Source of the DNA: JBBQNY01 sp038221545
GTDB taxonomy: Bacteria; Pseudomonadota; Gammaproteobacteria; Xanthomonadales; Ahniellaceae
NCBI GenBank assembly: GCA_038221545.1
Contig: JBBRIE010000018.1
Coordinates: 1-24,255 of the forward strand
Direction: 5' to 3'
Length of the DNA stretch: 24,255 bases
This document shows, piece by piece, positions 1-7,907 of this stretch (positions are counted from its first letter, which is position 1; the number at the start of each line of letters is the position of its first letter). The notes beneath the pieces were generated by a model. That model ran no database searches and was not told the DNA's origin. It worked only from the letters and a program-made list of their open reading frames with translations. Made by a program: the position numbers and the translations under genes.

Positions 1-186
1 CTCGAGGTGCGCGGGATCGATGCGCCCTCCCCTCACCCAATCGCGCACCTGCGGGCGCAGCTGGGATGGCATCACGGCGCTGCGCCGCAACGCCCACAGG
101 CGTTCCACGGTCATCGCAAGCAACAGCACTGAACACAGGACGATGGGTGCCATCGCCCAACCGCCAGCCTCCAATAATTCCAGCAC
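1..186 (-). CDS. exbB: ExbB/TolQ-family proton channel subunit, N-terminal part (runs off the window)
   Basis: The reading frame stays open from a GTG at 184-186 to the window edge, giving 62 residues without a stop. It begins MLELLEAGGWAMAPI and then has one hydrophobic stretch (IVLCSVLLLAMTV, about residues 15-27) followed by ERLWALRR. This is the usual N-terminus of ExbB in Xanthomonas-type genomes: first membrane segment, then the basic cytoplasmic start. ExbB forms the inner-membrane proton channel with ExbD and powers TonB-dependent outer-membrane transport or related machines. The GTG start is supported by GGAG seven bases upstream. It lies 85 bases downstream of comEC on the same strand. 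The MotA/TolQ/ExbB core domain is outside the window, so the choice between ExbB and TolQ rests on the N-terminus and on gene order known from related genomes. Confidence 0.85.
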   Translation of the reverse strand, partial: MLELLEAGGWAMAPIVLCSVLLLAMTVERLWALRRSAVMPSQLRPQVRDWVRGGRIDPAHLE

Positions 187-200
187 GCAAGAGCTCCACC

Positions 201-229
201 TGGGCATTTGCCCGCAGCGGGCGATCATA
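201..229 (-). promoter_or_regulatory. Possible exbB promoter (-10 TATGAT) and leader hairpins
   Basis: Reading the minus strand, TATGAT (224-229) is preceded by TGC, giving an extended -10 (TGC-TATGAT). No convincing -35 lies 16-18 bases further up. Downstream, three short blocks, GCCC (219-222), GGGC (210-213) and GCCC (202-205), allow two mutually exclusive hairpins just before the Shine-Dalgarno sequence of exbB. This is a sequence observation only; no function is established. Confidence 0.4.
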
Positions 230-271
230 GCAAGGTCGTTTCGCGCCCCTGCCCGCTGCCGTCGCGGACGC

Positions 272-2587
272 TCAGGGCTCGCCGCTGGACCACCAGCGCG
301 GCTGATCGCGGCGCAGACATTGCGCAGGAGCAACAAGTCCCTGCGGTCCGATCAAAGCCTGGATGGCGCCGCACCCAGCGGTGCCAAGCGTCTGCCCGGC
401 GTGCTCCTGCCATCGCGCAACGACATGCGGGTGAGGATGTCCGAACCGGTTTTCCGCGCCGGCGGAGACGAGTGCCAGGCGCGGGGCGAGCGCCTCGACC
501 CATTCGGGCGACGACGATCCGCGGCTGCCGTGATGCGCCACCACGGCGACGTCCAGCTTCGACAACTCCGGATACTCGCGCAACAGCCGCCGTTCCACGA
601 CTTCGCCGATATCGCCCGGCACGAGCACGCGACCGCGCAGCGTGCGCGCGAGCACCACGCAACTCGCCTCGTTGCCGGCCAGCGGGAACCAGCGCGGCGG
701 ATGCAACACCTCGAAGTCCACGCCGTCCCACCGCCAGCGCTGCCCGGCCCTGCAACGCGTCCACGAAGACGGAGGGGCGCCATGCAATCGGCGCGCAGGG
801 GCGTGCACGCGCAACACCGACTCGGTGCCACCGTCGTGATCGAGATCGCCGTGGCTGACGACCAGCGCGTCGAGGCTGCCCACTCCAAGTGCCCGCAGCG
901 TGGGCACCACGGCAGCTTCGCCCATGTCCAGCCCGCTGGCGAATCGTGGGCCGGTGTCGATCAGGAGTGCGTGTCGATGGGTTCGCATCAGCACCGCCTG
1001 TCCCTGCCCCACGTCGATCATGGTCAGCGACAGCGATCCATTGGCCGGCGACTGGTCGCGCGGAGCGGCCAATGGCAACAGCAGGAGCAAGCCCGCCACG
1101 CGCCCGCCGACGCCTCGCGGCAGCAGCAGCAGCAGCGTCCCGGCAAGTGCGAGCAGCAGTGCCGGCAGCGACGGCCGCGGCAGGTACCACTGGCCACCCG
1201 CCCATGTGGAGGTCGCGTCCAGCAACCGCCAGAAAAGTGCTGCACTCCCTGCCGCGAGGTCCAGCACGATCCGCCACGTCACGCCCTCGATGCCGAGGCC
1301 GTGCAGCGCGAGTGCCAGAAGTCCGAGCGGCACCGTGACCAGCGAAATCCAGGGGATGGCCAACAGGTTGATCCATGCACCCGTGAGGCTGGCCTGCTGG
1401 AAGAACCAGATCGACAACGGCAGCAGGGCGAGCGCCATCACGCCCTGCGCCCGCGTGAATTCGAGCCACAAGGGACGTTCGCGCGTGCGACCCTGCAGGC
1501 AGAAGATCAGCCACGCCACGCCAGCGAAAGACAACCAGAATCCCGCCGCCAGCAAACCGAGAGGATCGAACAGCAGCACTGTCGCGACGGCGAGCGCAAG
1601 CGACTGCAGCACGCCGATGTTCCTGCGACTCGCGACTGCGAGCGCGACGATCGCGATCATGAGCAAGGTGCGCAGCACGGGCAGCGAAATGCCGGCAATC
1701 AGGCCATAGCCCGTCGCCGCGACGATCGCGGCCCCGGACTGGATGACGCGACGCGGCACCCGCAGCCCGAGGCGCGGCCACAGGCGCGCAAGGCCGCCCG
1801 CGGCAAGCGCCGCGATGCCGGCGACGATACCAACGTGGAATCCGGAGATCGCCACCAGGTGCGTCGTGCCGGTCCGTCGCAATGTCTCCCAGTCGGGTCC
1901 CGACATCGCGCCCTGGTCGCCGACGACGAGCGTTCGCAACAGGTTGGCGGCGCGCTCGTCGGACACCTCGCTGGCGATGCGTCCAGCAAACCCTGCGCGC
2001 ACGCGGTCGAGGGCACCGCGTGGATCTGGGCCGAGCATCTGCGGCGGTCCGAGCAGGTAGCCTTGCGCATGCAGTCCACGCTGCAGCGCGTGCGACTCGT
2101 AGTCGAATCCGCCGGGATTGCGCGTTCCGCGAGGAACGCGCAACCGCACCTTTGCGCGGAGGCGGGCGCCGGCCTCGATCGGCATTTCCGGCCGATACCA
2201 TGCGAGCCGGACCCGGCCTTCGACCGGTGCGATGCCGCGGTCGAGGGCGAAGTCGAAGACGGTGCGTTCCGCCTCGACGCGCGGCAGGCCGACGACTCGA
2301 CCCACGACTTCGACATCGGATCCGCTTGCCTCGGCGGGCAGGCGCGCGTCGAGCGCGAGCGACCCGCGCAGCGCAAGCCAGCCGGCACCCACGACCAGCA
2401 TGCCCGCGACTCGCCAGAACCCCCGTCCGCGACAGCACAGCGCCCCAACCACGCAGGCGAACACGGCCAAGGGCCAGGTCGGCAACTGCGGGAGACGCAA
2501 CATCGCGAGTGCGCCGATCAGCGCGAAGGCGATCATGCCGGGTGATGCCAGCCCGTGTGGTAGGTCCCTTTTCGATTCGTTCGCCAT
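272..2587 (-). CDS. comEC: ComEC/Rec2 DNA-uptake channel protein
   Basis: The product is 771 residues, normal for ComEC of Gram-negative bacteria. Order: two N-terminal membrane segments (about 18-75) and a DUF4131-type/OB-fold region (to about 190); the Competence domain (about 220-490) with HLVAISGFHVGI at 243-254 and many hydrophobic segments; a C-terminal metallo-beta-lactamase-like domain (about 505-740) with SHGDLDHDGG (first His about residue 579) and VVAHHGSRGSS. ComEC carries single-stranded DNA across the inner membrane during natural transformation, and the C-terminal domain is thought to degrade the other strand. The metal-binding HxDxDH residues are intact, so the nuclease-like domain looks functional. 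It follows lolD after 21 bases and probably shares its transcript. No other competence gene is in the window, so competence itself is not shown. Confidence 0.95.
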   Translation of the reverse strand: MANESKRDLPHGLASPGMIAFALIGALAMLRLPQLPTWPLAVFACVVGALCCRGRGFWRVAGMLVVGAGWLALRGSLALDARLPAEASGSDVEVVGRVVGLPRVEAERTVFDFALDRGIAPVEGRVRLAWYRPEMPIEAGARLRAKVRLRVPRGTRNPGGFDYESHALQRGLHAQGYLLGPPQMLGPDPRGALDRVRAGFAGRIASEVSDERAANLLRTLVVGDQGAMSGPDWETLRRTGTTHLVAISGFHVGIVAGIAALAAGGLARLWPRLGLRVPRRVIQSGAAIVAATGYGLIAGISLPVLRTLLMIAIVALAVASRRNIGVLQSLALAVATVLLFDPLGLLAAGFWLSFAGVAWLIFCLQGRTRERPLWLEFTRAQGVMALALLPLSIWFFQQASLTGAWINLLAIPWISLVTVPLGLLALALHGLGIEGVTWRIVLDLAAGSAALFWRLLDATSTWAGGQWYLPRPSLPALLLALAGTLLLLLPRGVGGRVAGLLLLLPLAAPRDQSPANGSLSLTMIDVGQGQAVLMRTHRHALLIDTGPRFASGLDMGEAAVVPTLRALGVGSLDALVVSHGDLDHDGGTESVLRVHAPARRLHGAPPSSWTRCRAGQRWRWDGVDFEVLHPPRWFPLAGNEASCVVLARTLRGRVLVPGDIGEVVERRLLREYPELSKLDVAVVAHHGSRGSSSPEWVEALAPRLALVSAGAENRFGHPHPHVVARWQEHAGQTLGTAGCGAIQALIGPQGLVAPAQCLRRDQPRWWSSGEP

Positions 2588-2608
2588 CGTCCCTGATGTC
2601 CTGGCTGG

Positions 2609-3322
2609 TCAGTTCCTCAAGGGCACCAGCTTGCCGTCGACAATCTCGAGCGTGCGGTCCATTCGCGCGGCGAGGTCGCGGTCGTGGGTCACGATCACGA
2701 GGCTGGTGCCGACCTCGCGGTTGAGCTCGAGCATCAGCTCGTAGACCTGCTCGGCATTGCGATGATCGAGGTTTCCCGTCGGTTCGTCGCCAAACACGCA
2801 GGCTGGTCGAGTCACCAGTGCACGCGCCACCGCGCAGCGCTGGCGCTCGCCACCCGACATTTCGCCGGGCTTGTGCAGCATGCGGGCGCCAAGGCCGACG
2901 CGCTGCAGCAGGTCGGCGGCCCGCGTGCGCGCATCGGGCATCCGCGATCCGCCGATCGCGAGCGGCATCACGACGTTTTCGAGCGCGGTGAACTCGGGCA
3001 GCAGGTGGTGGAACTGATAAATGAAACCCAGGCTGCGATTGCGCACCGCACCCCGCGCGGCGTCCGACAAGGCCGACATTCGCGCGCCTTCCACGTGCAC
3101 TTCGCCGGCCGTCGGCAGGTCGAGTCCGCCAAGGATGTGCAGCAGCGTGCTCTTGCCCGCGCCGCTCGCGCCCACGATGGCGAGCGTTTCGCCGCGGGCC
3201 ACGTCAAGGTCGACGCCCGACAGCACGTCGGTGCGGATCGACCCTTCGCTGTAGGTCTTCGAGATGCCGCGGCAGTGGACGACGGGCGTCGGCGCCGAGG
3301 CGTTTGCCAGTGGCTCATTCAT
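2609..3322 (-). CDS. lolD: Lipoprotein-releasing ABC transporter ATPase LolD
   Basis: The product is 237 residues, the usual LolD length. Walker A GASGAGKST is at 51-59, the signature MSGGERQR at 155-162, Walker B VFGDE at 176-180 followed by PTGNLD, and the switch histidine is in VTHD (about 213). LolD binds and hydrolyses ATP on the cytoplasmic face to pull outer-membrane lipoproteins from the inner membrane and hand them to LolA. Its start overlaps the end of the permease gene upstream by 8 bases, which supports co-translation and assigns it to this permease rather than to MacB- or FtsE-type systems, whose ATPases look similar. Confidence 0.95.
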   Translation of the reverse strand: MNEPLANASAPTPVVHCRGISKTYSEGSIRTDVLSGVDLDVARGETLAIVGASGAGKSTLLHILGGLDLPTAGEVHVEGARMSALSDAARGAVRNRSLGFIYQFHHLLPEFTALENVVMPLAIGGSRMPDARTRAADLLQRVGLGARMLHKPGEMSGGERQRCAVARALVTRPACVFGDEPTGNLDHRNAEQVYELMLELNREVGTSLVIVTHDRDLAARMDRTLEIVDGKLVPLRN

Positions 3323-4562
3323 AGCGGAGAGCCTGCGCTGGCGGCGTGCGCGAAGCCCGCCACGCGGGATAGATCGTCGCGATGAGCGACATCACGAAAG
3401 CCACCACCACGATCCTCACGACATCGGCGCTGCGGGTATCGGAAGGCAGGTCGCTGATGTAGTAGATCTCGGCAGGCAACAACTGGAAGCCGAAGCTGCG
3501 TTCTATCAGGTGCATCAGGGGTGACACGTTCTGCGCCAGCAGCACCCCGAGCATCACCCCGCTGGCGATGCCGATGATTCCGATCAGCATGCCCTGCACC
3601 ATGAACACGCCCATGACGCTGCGCGGCGGCAGGCCGAGCGTGCGCAGGATGGCGATGTCCGCCTGCTTGTCGGTCACCAGCATCACCAGCGACGACACGA
3701 GATTGAAGGCCGCGACGCCGACGATCAGCGAAAGAATGATGAACATCACCGCCTTCTCGGTCTGGATGGCGCGAAAGAAATTGGACTGCTCGCGCGTCCA
3801 GTCCGACACCGCATAGAACCCGCCCAGCCGGTCGCGCAGCTGGCTGGCGACGCGATAGGCCAGGAACAGGTCGTCGAGCTTGAGCCGCACCCCGGTCACC
3901 GAGTCACCCATGCGCAGCAGCTTCTGCGCGTCGCTCATGTGCAACACCGCGACATAGCGATCGTAGTCCTGGTGCCCGACGGAGAAGATGCCGGTGACGG
4001 TGAAGCGCCGGGTGACCGGCAACACGCCCGCAGGCGTCGTGCGTGTCATCGGCGCGAATACCTGCACGTTGTCGCCGACTTCGGCGCCGATCGCGTACGC
4101 GAGCTCCTGGCCCAGAATCACGTTGTAGGCACCCGGCACGAGCGATGCCCATTTGCCGGCGATCACCTTGCCCGGCAGTTCGGTGACCGATGCCTCAAGC
4201 GCCGGATCGACGCCCCGGATCGCGCCACCGGACACGCGCGAACCCTGCACCATCACCTCCCGCTCGATGAAGGGCGCAGCGCCAATCACGTGCGGGGTGG
4301 TGGTTGCGGCGGCGATCACTCGTTGCCAGTCGTCGAGGCCGCCGCGATCGGCACCGGCGATGGTCGCGTGCGCGACCATTCCGAGTATGCGTTCGCGCAG
4401 TTCCTTCTCGAATCCATTCATCACCGAAATAACGGTAATGAGCGCCGCGACGCCCAGCGTGATGCCGAGCATGGACACGCCCGAGATGAACGAGATGAAG
4501 TGGTTGCGTCGCTTGGCGCGCGTGTAGCGCAGGCCGATGCAGAGCGCGAGCGGATGGAACAT
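3315..4562 (-). CDS. lolC: Lipoprotein-releasing permease, LolC/LolE/LolF family
   Basis: The product is 415 residues. It begins with the family hallmark LALCIGLRYTRAKRRNHFISFIS, here including residues 5-18, followed by a first membrane segment (about 24-50). A large periplasmic domain comes next (about 50-265), then three C-terminal membrane segments with MFIILSLIVGVAAFNLVSSL and VFMVQGMLIGIIG, ending PAWRASRTPPAQALRYE. The periplasmic domain contains TTPAGVLP, which lines up by eye with the LolA-binding Hook of E. coli LolC (TPMGRIP). Only one permease gene accompanies lolD, so this may be a LolF-type homodimeric permease rather than half of a LolC/LolE pair; a second copy elsewhere cannot be excluded. 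The start has no obvious Shine-Dalgarno but is fixed by the conserved N-terminus. TAAGCT at 4591-4596 is a possible -10. Confidence 0.93.
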   Translation of the reverse strand: MFHPLALCIGLRYTRAKRRNHFISFISGVSMLGITLGVAALITVISVMNGFEKELRERILGMVAHATIAGADRGGLDDWQRVIAAATTTPHVIGAAPFIEREVMVQGSRVSGGAIRGVDPALEASVTELPGKVIAGKWASLVPGAYNVILGQELAYAIGAEVGDNVQVFAPMTRTTPAGVLPVTRRFTVTGIFSVGHQDYDRYVAVLHMSDAQKLLRMGDSVTGVRLKLDDLFLAYRVASQLRDRLGGFYAVSDWTREQSNFFRAIQTEKAVMFIILSLIVGVAAFNLVSSLVMLVTDKQADIAILRTLGLPPRSVMGVFMVQGMLIGIIGIASGVMLGVLLAQNVSPLMHLIERSFGFQLLPAEIYYISDLPSDTRSADVVRIVVVAFVMSLIATIYPAWRASRTPPAQALRYE

Positions 4563-4600
4563 GCGGGAAGGTGTTGCGAGGCGGCCCGCGAGCTTACACG

Positions 4601-4624
4601 AGCCGTCGATGCGGTTCGACGGCT
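4601..4624 (-). terminator. Perfect 9-bp hairpin between ygfX and lolC
   Basis: Arms AGCCGTCGA and TCGACGGCT form a perfect 9-bp stem with a 6-base loop. It starts on the last bases of the ygfX stop codon (TAG, 4623-4625). It would form at the very 3' end of the sdh-ygfX transcript. No T-tract follows, so it is either a weak intrinsic terminator or an RNA-stabilising end, and it separates the complex II operon from lolC. Confidence 0.55.
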
Positions 4625-5057
4625 AGTGTGCCGCCTGTTGGGTACCCTCGCGGAGGGTGCCGAGTCGAACACGCAGGCGGCGGCGTGTCGCGGAATCCAG
4701 TTGGTCAGGCCAGATGGAAAGGTCGATGCGTTCCGTGTCCCGCTGCAGGTTCAGTACCACCAGCGGGCCGAGCAGCGTCGCCTGTTCGAGCGTGGCCGGG
4801 CCTGCTTCCCCGTCGGCGCGCCGCCACCGCCAGGCGCCGTCACCGTCGAGCCGCCATTCACTGCCTGTCCAGAGCCGCTCGAAGCGCAGCTGGCGCCATT
4901 CGAGCCAGCCTGCAAGCACCGCGAGCGCGCAGCTTGCGACCGGATCGAGCGAGGACCATGCCATGCAGCCTGCACCGATCGCGAATGCCGTCCAGCGCGC
5001 GGACCGCCACCCGCGCGAGGGTCTCCAATCAAACGAAATGGTGGGCGCGGATTGCAT
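4623..5057 (-). CDS. ygfX: YgfX (CptA) family membrane protein
   Basis: The product is 144 residues, matching YgfX. The N-terminus is short and cytoplasmic (SFDWRPSRGW), followed by a hydrophobic hairpin (about 20-50), then a soluble region with WRLDGDGAWRW and a C-terminal LSIWPDQLDSATRRRLRVRL, which is the family pattern. The gene starts 29 bases inside sdhE in another frame, so translation is probably coupled. In E. coli YgfX was reported as a toxin (CptA) acting on cytoskeletal proteins with YgfY/SdhE as antitoxin. SdhE is now known as the flavinylation factor of complex II, so the toxin role is doubtful. Here the gene closes the sdh operon and ends in a hairpin. Its function is best described as unknown, with a link to SdhE. 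Confidence 0.85.
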   Translation of the reverse strand: MQSAPTISFDWRPSRGWRSARWTAFAIGAGCMAWSSLDPVASCALAVLAGWLEWRQLRFERLWTGSEWRLDGDGAWRWRRADGEAGPATLEQATLLGPLVVLNLQRDTERIDLSIWPDQLDSATRRRLRVRLGTLREGTQQAAH

Positions 5058-5319
5058 CGATCACGCCGGCGATACCCGTATCGGGAGGCGAACTCCGTCC
5101 CATGCACCAGTCGTAGACGTCGGGATCCTGAGCCTCCAGCAGGCGCTCGAAGGCATCCTGCTGGTCGGGTTGCGAATCGACGAACCGGTGCGCGAGGTAC
5201 CAGGACAACAGAGCATCGAGTTCGCGTGTGCCGCGCCGGCAACGCCAGCGCAATCGACCGAGGTCGCTGGGCTCCGCATCCATCCAGTGCAGTCCAGGAC
5301 CGGACCGGCGCGGGGCCAT
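5029..5319 (-). CDS. sdhE: SdhE flavinylation factor (SDHAF2 homologue)
   Basis: SdhE promotes covalent attachment of FAD to the flavoprotein SdhA in the cytoplasm. The product is 96 residues from the ATG that shares one base with the sdhB stop (TGATG). An internal ATG at 5281-5283 would give 84 residues, closer to E. coli SdhE (88), but has no better ribosome site; coupling favours the upstream start. The essential RGxxE motif is present as RRGTRELD (about 28-35), followed by FERLLEAQDPDVYDWCMG, the conserved FxRLLE-DPDLxxW block. The position directly after sdhB is usual in several gammaproteobacterial groups. No key residue is missing. Confidence 0.93.
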   Translation of the reverse strand: MAPRRSGPGLHWMDAEPSDLGRLRWRCRRGTRELDALLSWYLAHRFVDSQPDQQDAFERLLEAQDPDVYDWCMGRSSPPDTGIAGVIDAIRAHHFV

Positions 5320-6107
5320 CAGGCCCCGACTCGTTCCACCAGGAGCTTTTTGGTTTCCGCGATCGCCTTCGCCGGATTCAGCCCCTTGGGGCAGGTCTTG
5401 GTGCAATTCATGATGGTGTGGCAGCGATAGAGCTTGAACGGATCGTGCAGGTCGTCCAGTCGCGCGCCGGTGTCCTCGTCGCGCGAGTCCACGATCCAGC
5501 GATAGGCCTGCAGCAGCACCGCGGGCCCGAGGTACTTGTCGCCGTTCCACCAGTAGCTCGGGCATGAAGTCGTGCAACACGCGCAGAGGATGCACTCGTA
5601 CAGGCCGTCGAGCTTCTTGCGATCCTCAGGCGACTGCAGGCGCTCGCGATCCGGTGGTGGCGACGACTGCGTACGGATCCACGGCTTGATCGAGGCGTAC
5701 TGTGCGTAGAACTGGGTGAGGTCGGGCACGAGATCCTTGACCACCGGCATGTGCGGCAGCGGCAAAACCTTGACGTCGCCCTTGCCGCATTCCTCCACGG
5801 GCTTCGTGCAGGCCAGCGTGTTGGTGCCGTCGATGTTCATCGCGCACGAACCGCAGATCCCTTCGCGACACGAGCGGCGGAACGTCAGGGTCGGGTCGAT
5901 CTCGTTCTTGATCTTGATCAGCGCGTCGAGAACCATCGGACCGCACGCCGCCATGTCGACCTCGTAGCTGTCGATGTGCGGATTGGCGTCGTCGTCCGGA
6001 TTCCAGCGGTAGATCTGGAACACCTTGACCGATTTGGCACCCGCCGGCGCGCGGAAGGTCTTGCCGCGCTCGACCTTCGAATGCTTGGGAAGCGAGAATT
6101 CCGCCAT
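5319..6107 (-). CDS. sdhB: Succinate dehydrogenase iron-sulfur subunit
   Basis: The product is 262 residues and carries the three clusters that pass electrons from SdhA flavin to quinone. The [2Fe-2S] ligands are C80, C85, C88 and C100 (CREGICGSC...C). The [4Fe-4S] ligands are C172, C175, C178 and C239. The [3Fe-4S] ligands are C182, C229 and C235, in CILCACCTTSCP and CHTIMNCTKTCPKG. All are intact. The start has a strong Shine-Dalgarno, GAGGAAGG, five bases before ATG, and lies 12 bases after the sdhA stop. The stop overlaps the sdhE start. The protein sits on the inner membrane facing the cytoplasm as part of complex II. Confidence 0.97.
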   Translation of the reverse strand: MAEFSLPKHSKVERGKTFRAPAGAKSVKVFQIYRWNPDDDANPHIDSYEVDMAACGPMVLDALIKIKNEIDPTLTFRRSCREGICGSCAMNIDGTNTLACTKPVEECGKGDVKVLPLPHMPVVKDLVPDLTQFYAQYASIKPWIRTQSSPPPDRERLQSPEDRKKLDGLYECILCACCTTSCPSYWWNGDKYLGPAVLLQAYRWIVDSRDEDTGARLDDLHDPFKLYRCHTIMNCTKTCPKGLNPAKAIAETKKLLVERVGA

Positions 6108-6119
6108 TGTGGCCTTCCT

Positions 6120-7907
6120 CTAGTAAACGCGCGGCTTGGGGGGCACGGCTTCGACGTCGCTGGTCAAGGTGTAGAGATGCACCGGCCGGTAGTCGATCGA
6201 GACCTTGCCCGCCTCGTCCACGCCGATCAGCGTGTGTTTCATCCAGTCGGGATCGTTGCGTTCGGGGAAATCCTCGCGCGCGTGCCCACCCCTCGATTCC
6301 TTGCGGTTCTCGGCGGCGCACATGGTGGCGACGGCCTGCCCCAGCAGGTTTTGCAACTCGAGCGTTTCCACCAGATCGGTATTCCAGAAAAGCGAACGAT
6401 CCGTTACGCGCACATCGGCGAACGAGGTAAAGGTCTCGCCGATCTTCGCGCAGCCCTCCAGCAGCGTCTCCCCGGTGCGGAACACCGCGGCGTCCCGCTG
6501 CATCGTCGCCTGCATCTCGTCGCGGATCTCCGCCGTCGAGCGCGCACCGTCCGCATGGCGCAGGCGGTCGAAATTGGCGAGCGCGCGGTCGGTGGATGCC
6601 TGCGGCGGCGCGGGCTGGTTCGCCGCGGGCTTGAGGATCTCGCCGCAGCGGTTGGCGACAGCGCGCCCGAACACCACGAGATCGAGCAGCGAGTTGGATC
6701 CGAGCCGGTTGGCGCCGTGCACCGAGACGCAAGCGGCTTCGCCGATCGCAAAAAGTCCCTGCACCACGTGGTCGGGATTGTCGCCCTGCCGGATCACAAC
6801 CTCGCCGTGATAGTTGGTCGGGATGCCGCCCATGTTGTAGTGGACGGTCGGCAGCACCGGGATCGGTTCCCTGGACGTATCGACGCCGGCGAAGATCTTC
6901 GCCGTCTCGGAGATGCCCGGCAGGCGCTCGTTGAGGACCTCGGGTCCGAGGTGCATGAGGTTCAGGTGGATGTGGTCGTTGCGCGGACCGACGCCGCGGC
7001 CTTCGCGGATCTCGATGGTCATGGCGCGGGAGACGACGTCGCGCGAGGCCAGGTCCTTGGCGTTGGGCGCGTAGCGCTCCATGAAGCGTTCGCCCTTGGA
7101 ATTCGTGAGATAGCCGCCTTCGCCGCGCACGCCTTCGGTGATGAGGCAGCCCGCGCCGTAGATACCGGTCGGGTGGAACTGCACGAACTCCATGTCCTGC
7201 AGCGGCAGGCCGGCGCGCAGCACCATGCCGCCACCGTCGCCAGTGCAGGTATGCGCGGAGGTGCACGAGAAGTACGCGCGTCCATAGCCCCCGGTCGCGA
7301 GGATCACGGCCTGGGCGCGGAATCGATGCAAGGTGCCGGTGGAGAGGTCCCACGCGATGACGCCGCGGCACACGCCGTCGTCGTCCATGAGCAGGTCCAG
7401 CGCGAAAAACTCGATGTAGAACCGCGCGTCGTGCTTGAGCGACTGCTGGTACAGCGCGTGAAGCATGGCGTGGCCGGTGCGATCGGCCGCCGCGCAGGTT
7501 CGCTGCGCCGTGCCCTTGCCGTAATCCGTGGTCATGCCACCGAACGGCCGCTGGTAGATCCGGCCGTCCTCGGTGCGCGAAAACGGCACGCCGTAGTGCT
7601 CAAGCTCGATGACCGCGGGAATCGCCTCCTTGCACATGTACTCGATCGCATCCTGGTCGCCGAGCCAGTCGGATCCCTTGATCGTGTCGTAGAAATGGAA
7701 TCGCCAGTCGTCGTGGCCCATGTTCCCGAGCGCTGCCGAAATGCCGCCCTGGGCAGCCACGGTATGCGAGCGGGTCGGGAAGACCTTGCTGATGCAGGCG
7801 GTGCTGAGGCCCTTGGCAGCCATTCCCATGGTCGCGCGCAGCCCAGCGCCACCCGCGCCGACGACGACCGTGTCGTAGACGTGATCGATGATTGGATATG
7901 CGGCCAT
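6120..7907 (-). CDS. sdhA: Succinate dehydrogenase flavoprotein subunit
   Basis: SdhA oxidises succinate to fumarate in the citric acid cycle and passes electrons to SdhB. The product is 595 residues, usual for the family. The Rossmann FAD motif VVVGAGGAGLRA is near residues 15-26. The FAD-linking histidine is H48 in RSHTVAAQGGISAALGN. The body contains HPTGIYGAGCLITEGVRGEGG, seen here as the substrate-side loop, and GANRLGSNSLLDLVVFGRA. The C-terminus ends LTSDVEAVPPKPRVY, also typical. The start is the ATG overlapping the sdhD stop (TGATG), preferred over upstream starts because the conserved N-terminus begins here. Confidence 0.97.
   Translation of the reverse strand: MAAYPIIDHVYDTVVVGAGGAGLRATMGMAAKGLSTACISKVFPTRSHTVAAQGGISAALGNMGHDDWRFHFYDTIKGSDWLGDQDAIEYMCKEAIPAVIELEHYGVPFSRTEDGRIYQRPFGGMTTDYGKGTAQRTCAAADRTGHAMLHALYQQSLKHDARFYIEFFALDLLMDDDGVCRGVIAWDLSTGTLHRFRAQAVILATGGYGRAYFSCTSAHTCTGDGGGMVLRAGLPLQDMEFVQFHPTGIYGAGCLITEGVRGEGGYLTNSKGERFMERYAPNAKDLASRDVVSRAMTIEIREGRGVGPRNDHIHLNLMHLGPEVLNERLPGISETAKIFAGVDTSREPIPVLPTVHYNMGGIPTNYHGEVVIRQGDNPDHVVQGLFAIGEAACVSVHGANRLGSNSLLDLVVFGRAVANRCGEILKPAANQPAPPQASTDRALANFDRLRHADGARSTAEIRDEMQATMQRDAAVFRTGETLLEGCAKIGETFTSFADVRVTDRSLFWNTDLVETLELQNLLGQAVATMCAAENRKESRGGHAREDFPERNDPDWMKHTLIGVDEAGKVSIDYRPVHLYTLTSDVEAVPPKPRVY

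Noticed and set aside
20..2545. Open frame of 841 codons on the plus strand opposite comEC
   Set aside because: It is a GC-driven shadow. The product is a Gln/Arg/His-rich string without domains, while the opposite strand encodes a full ComEC with intact motifs.
4623..5319. YgfX-SdhE as a type IV toxin-antitoxin pair
   Set aside because: SdhE is a conserved flavinylation factor with its RGxxE motif in an sdh operon, so a toxin-antitoxin reading is not supported here beyond the old CptAB names.
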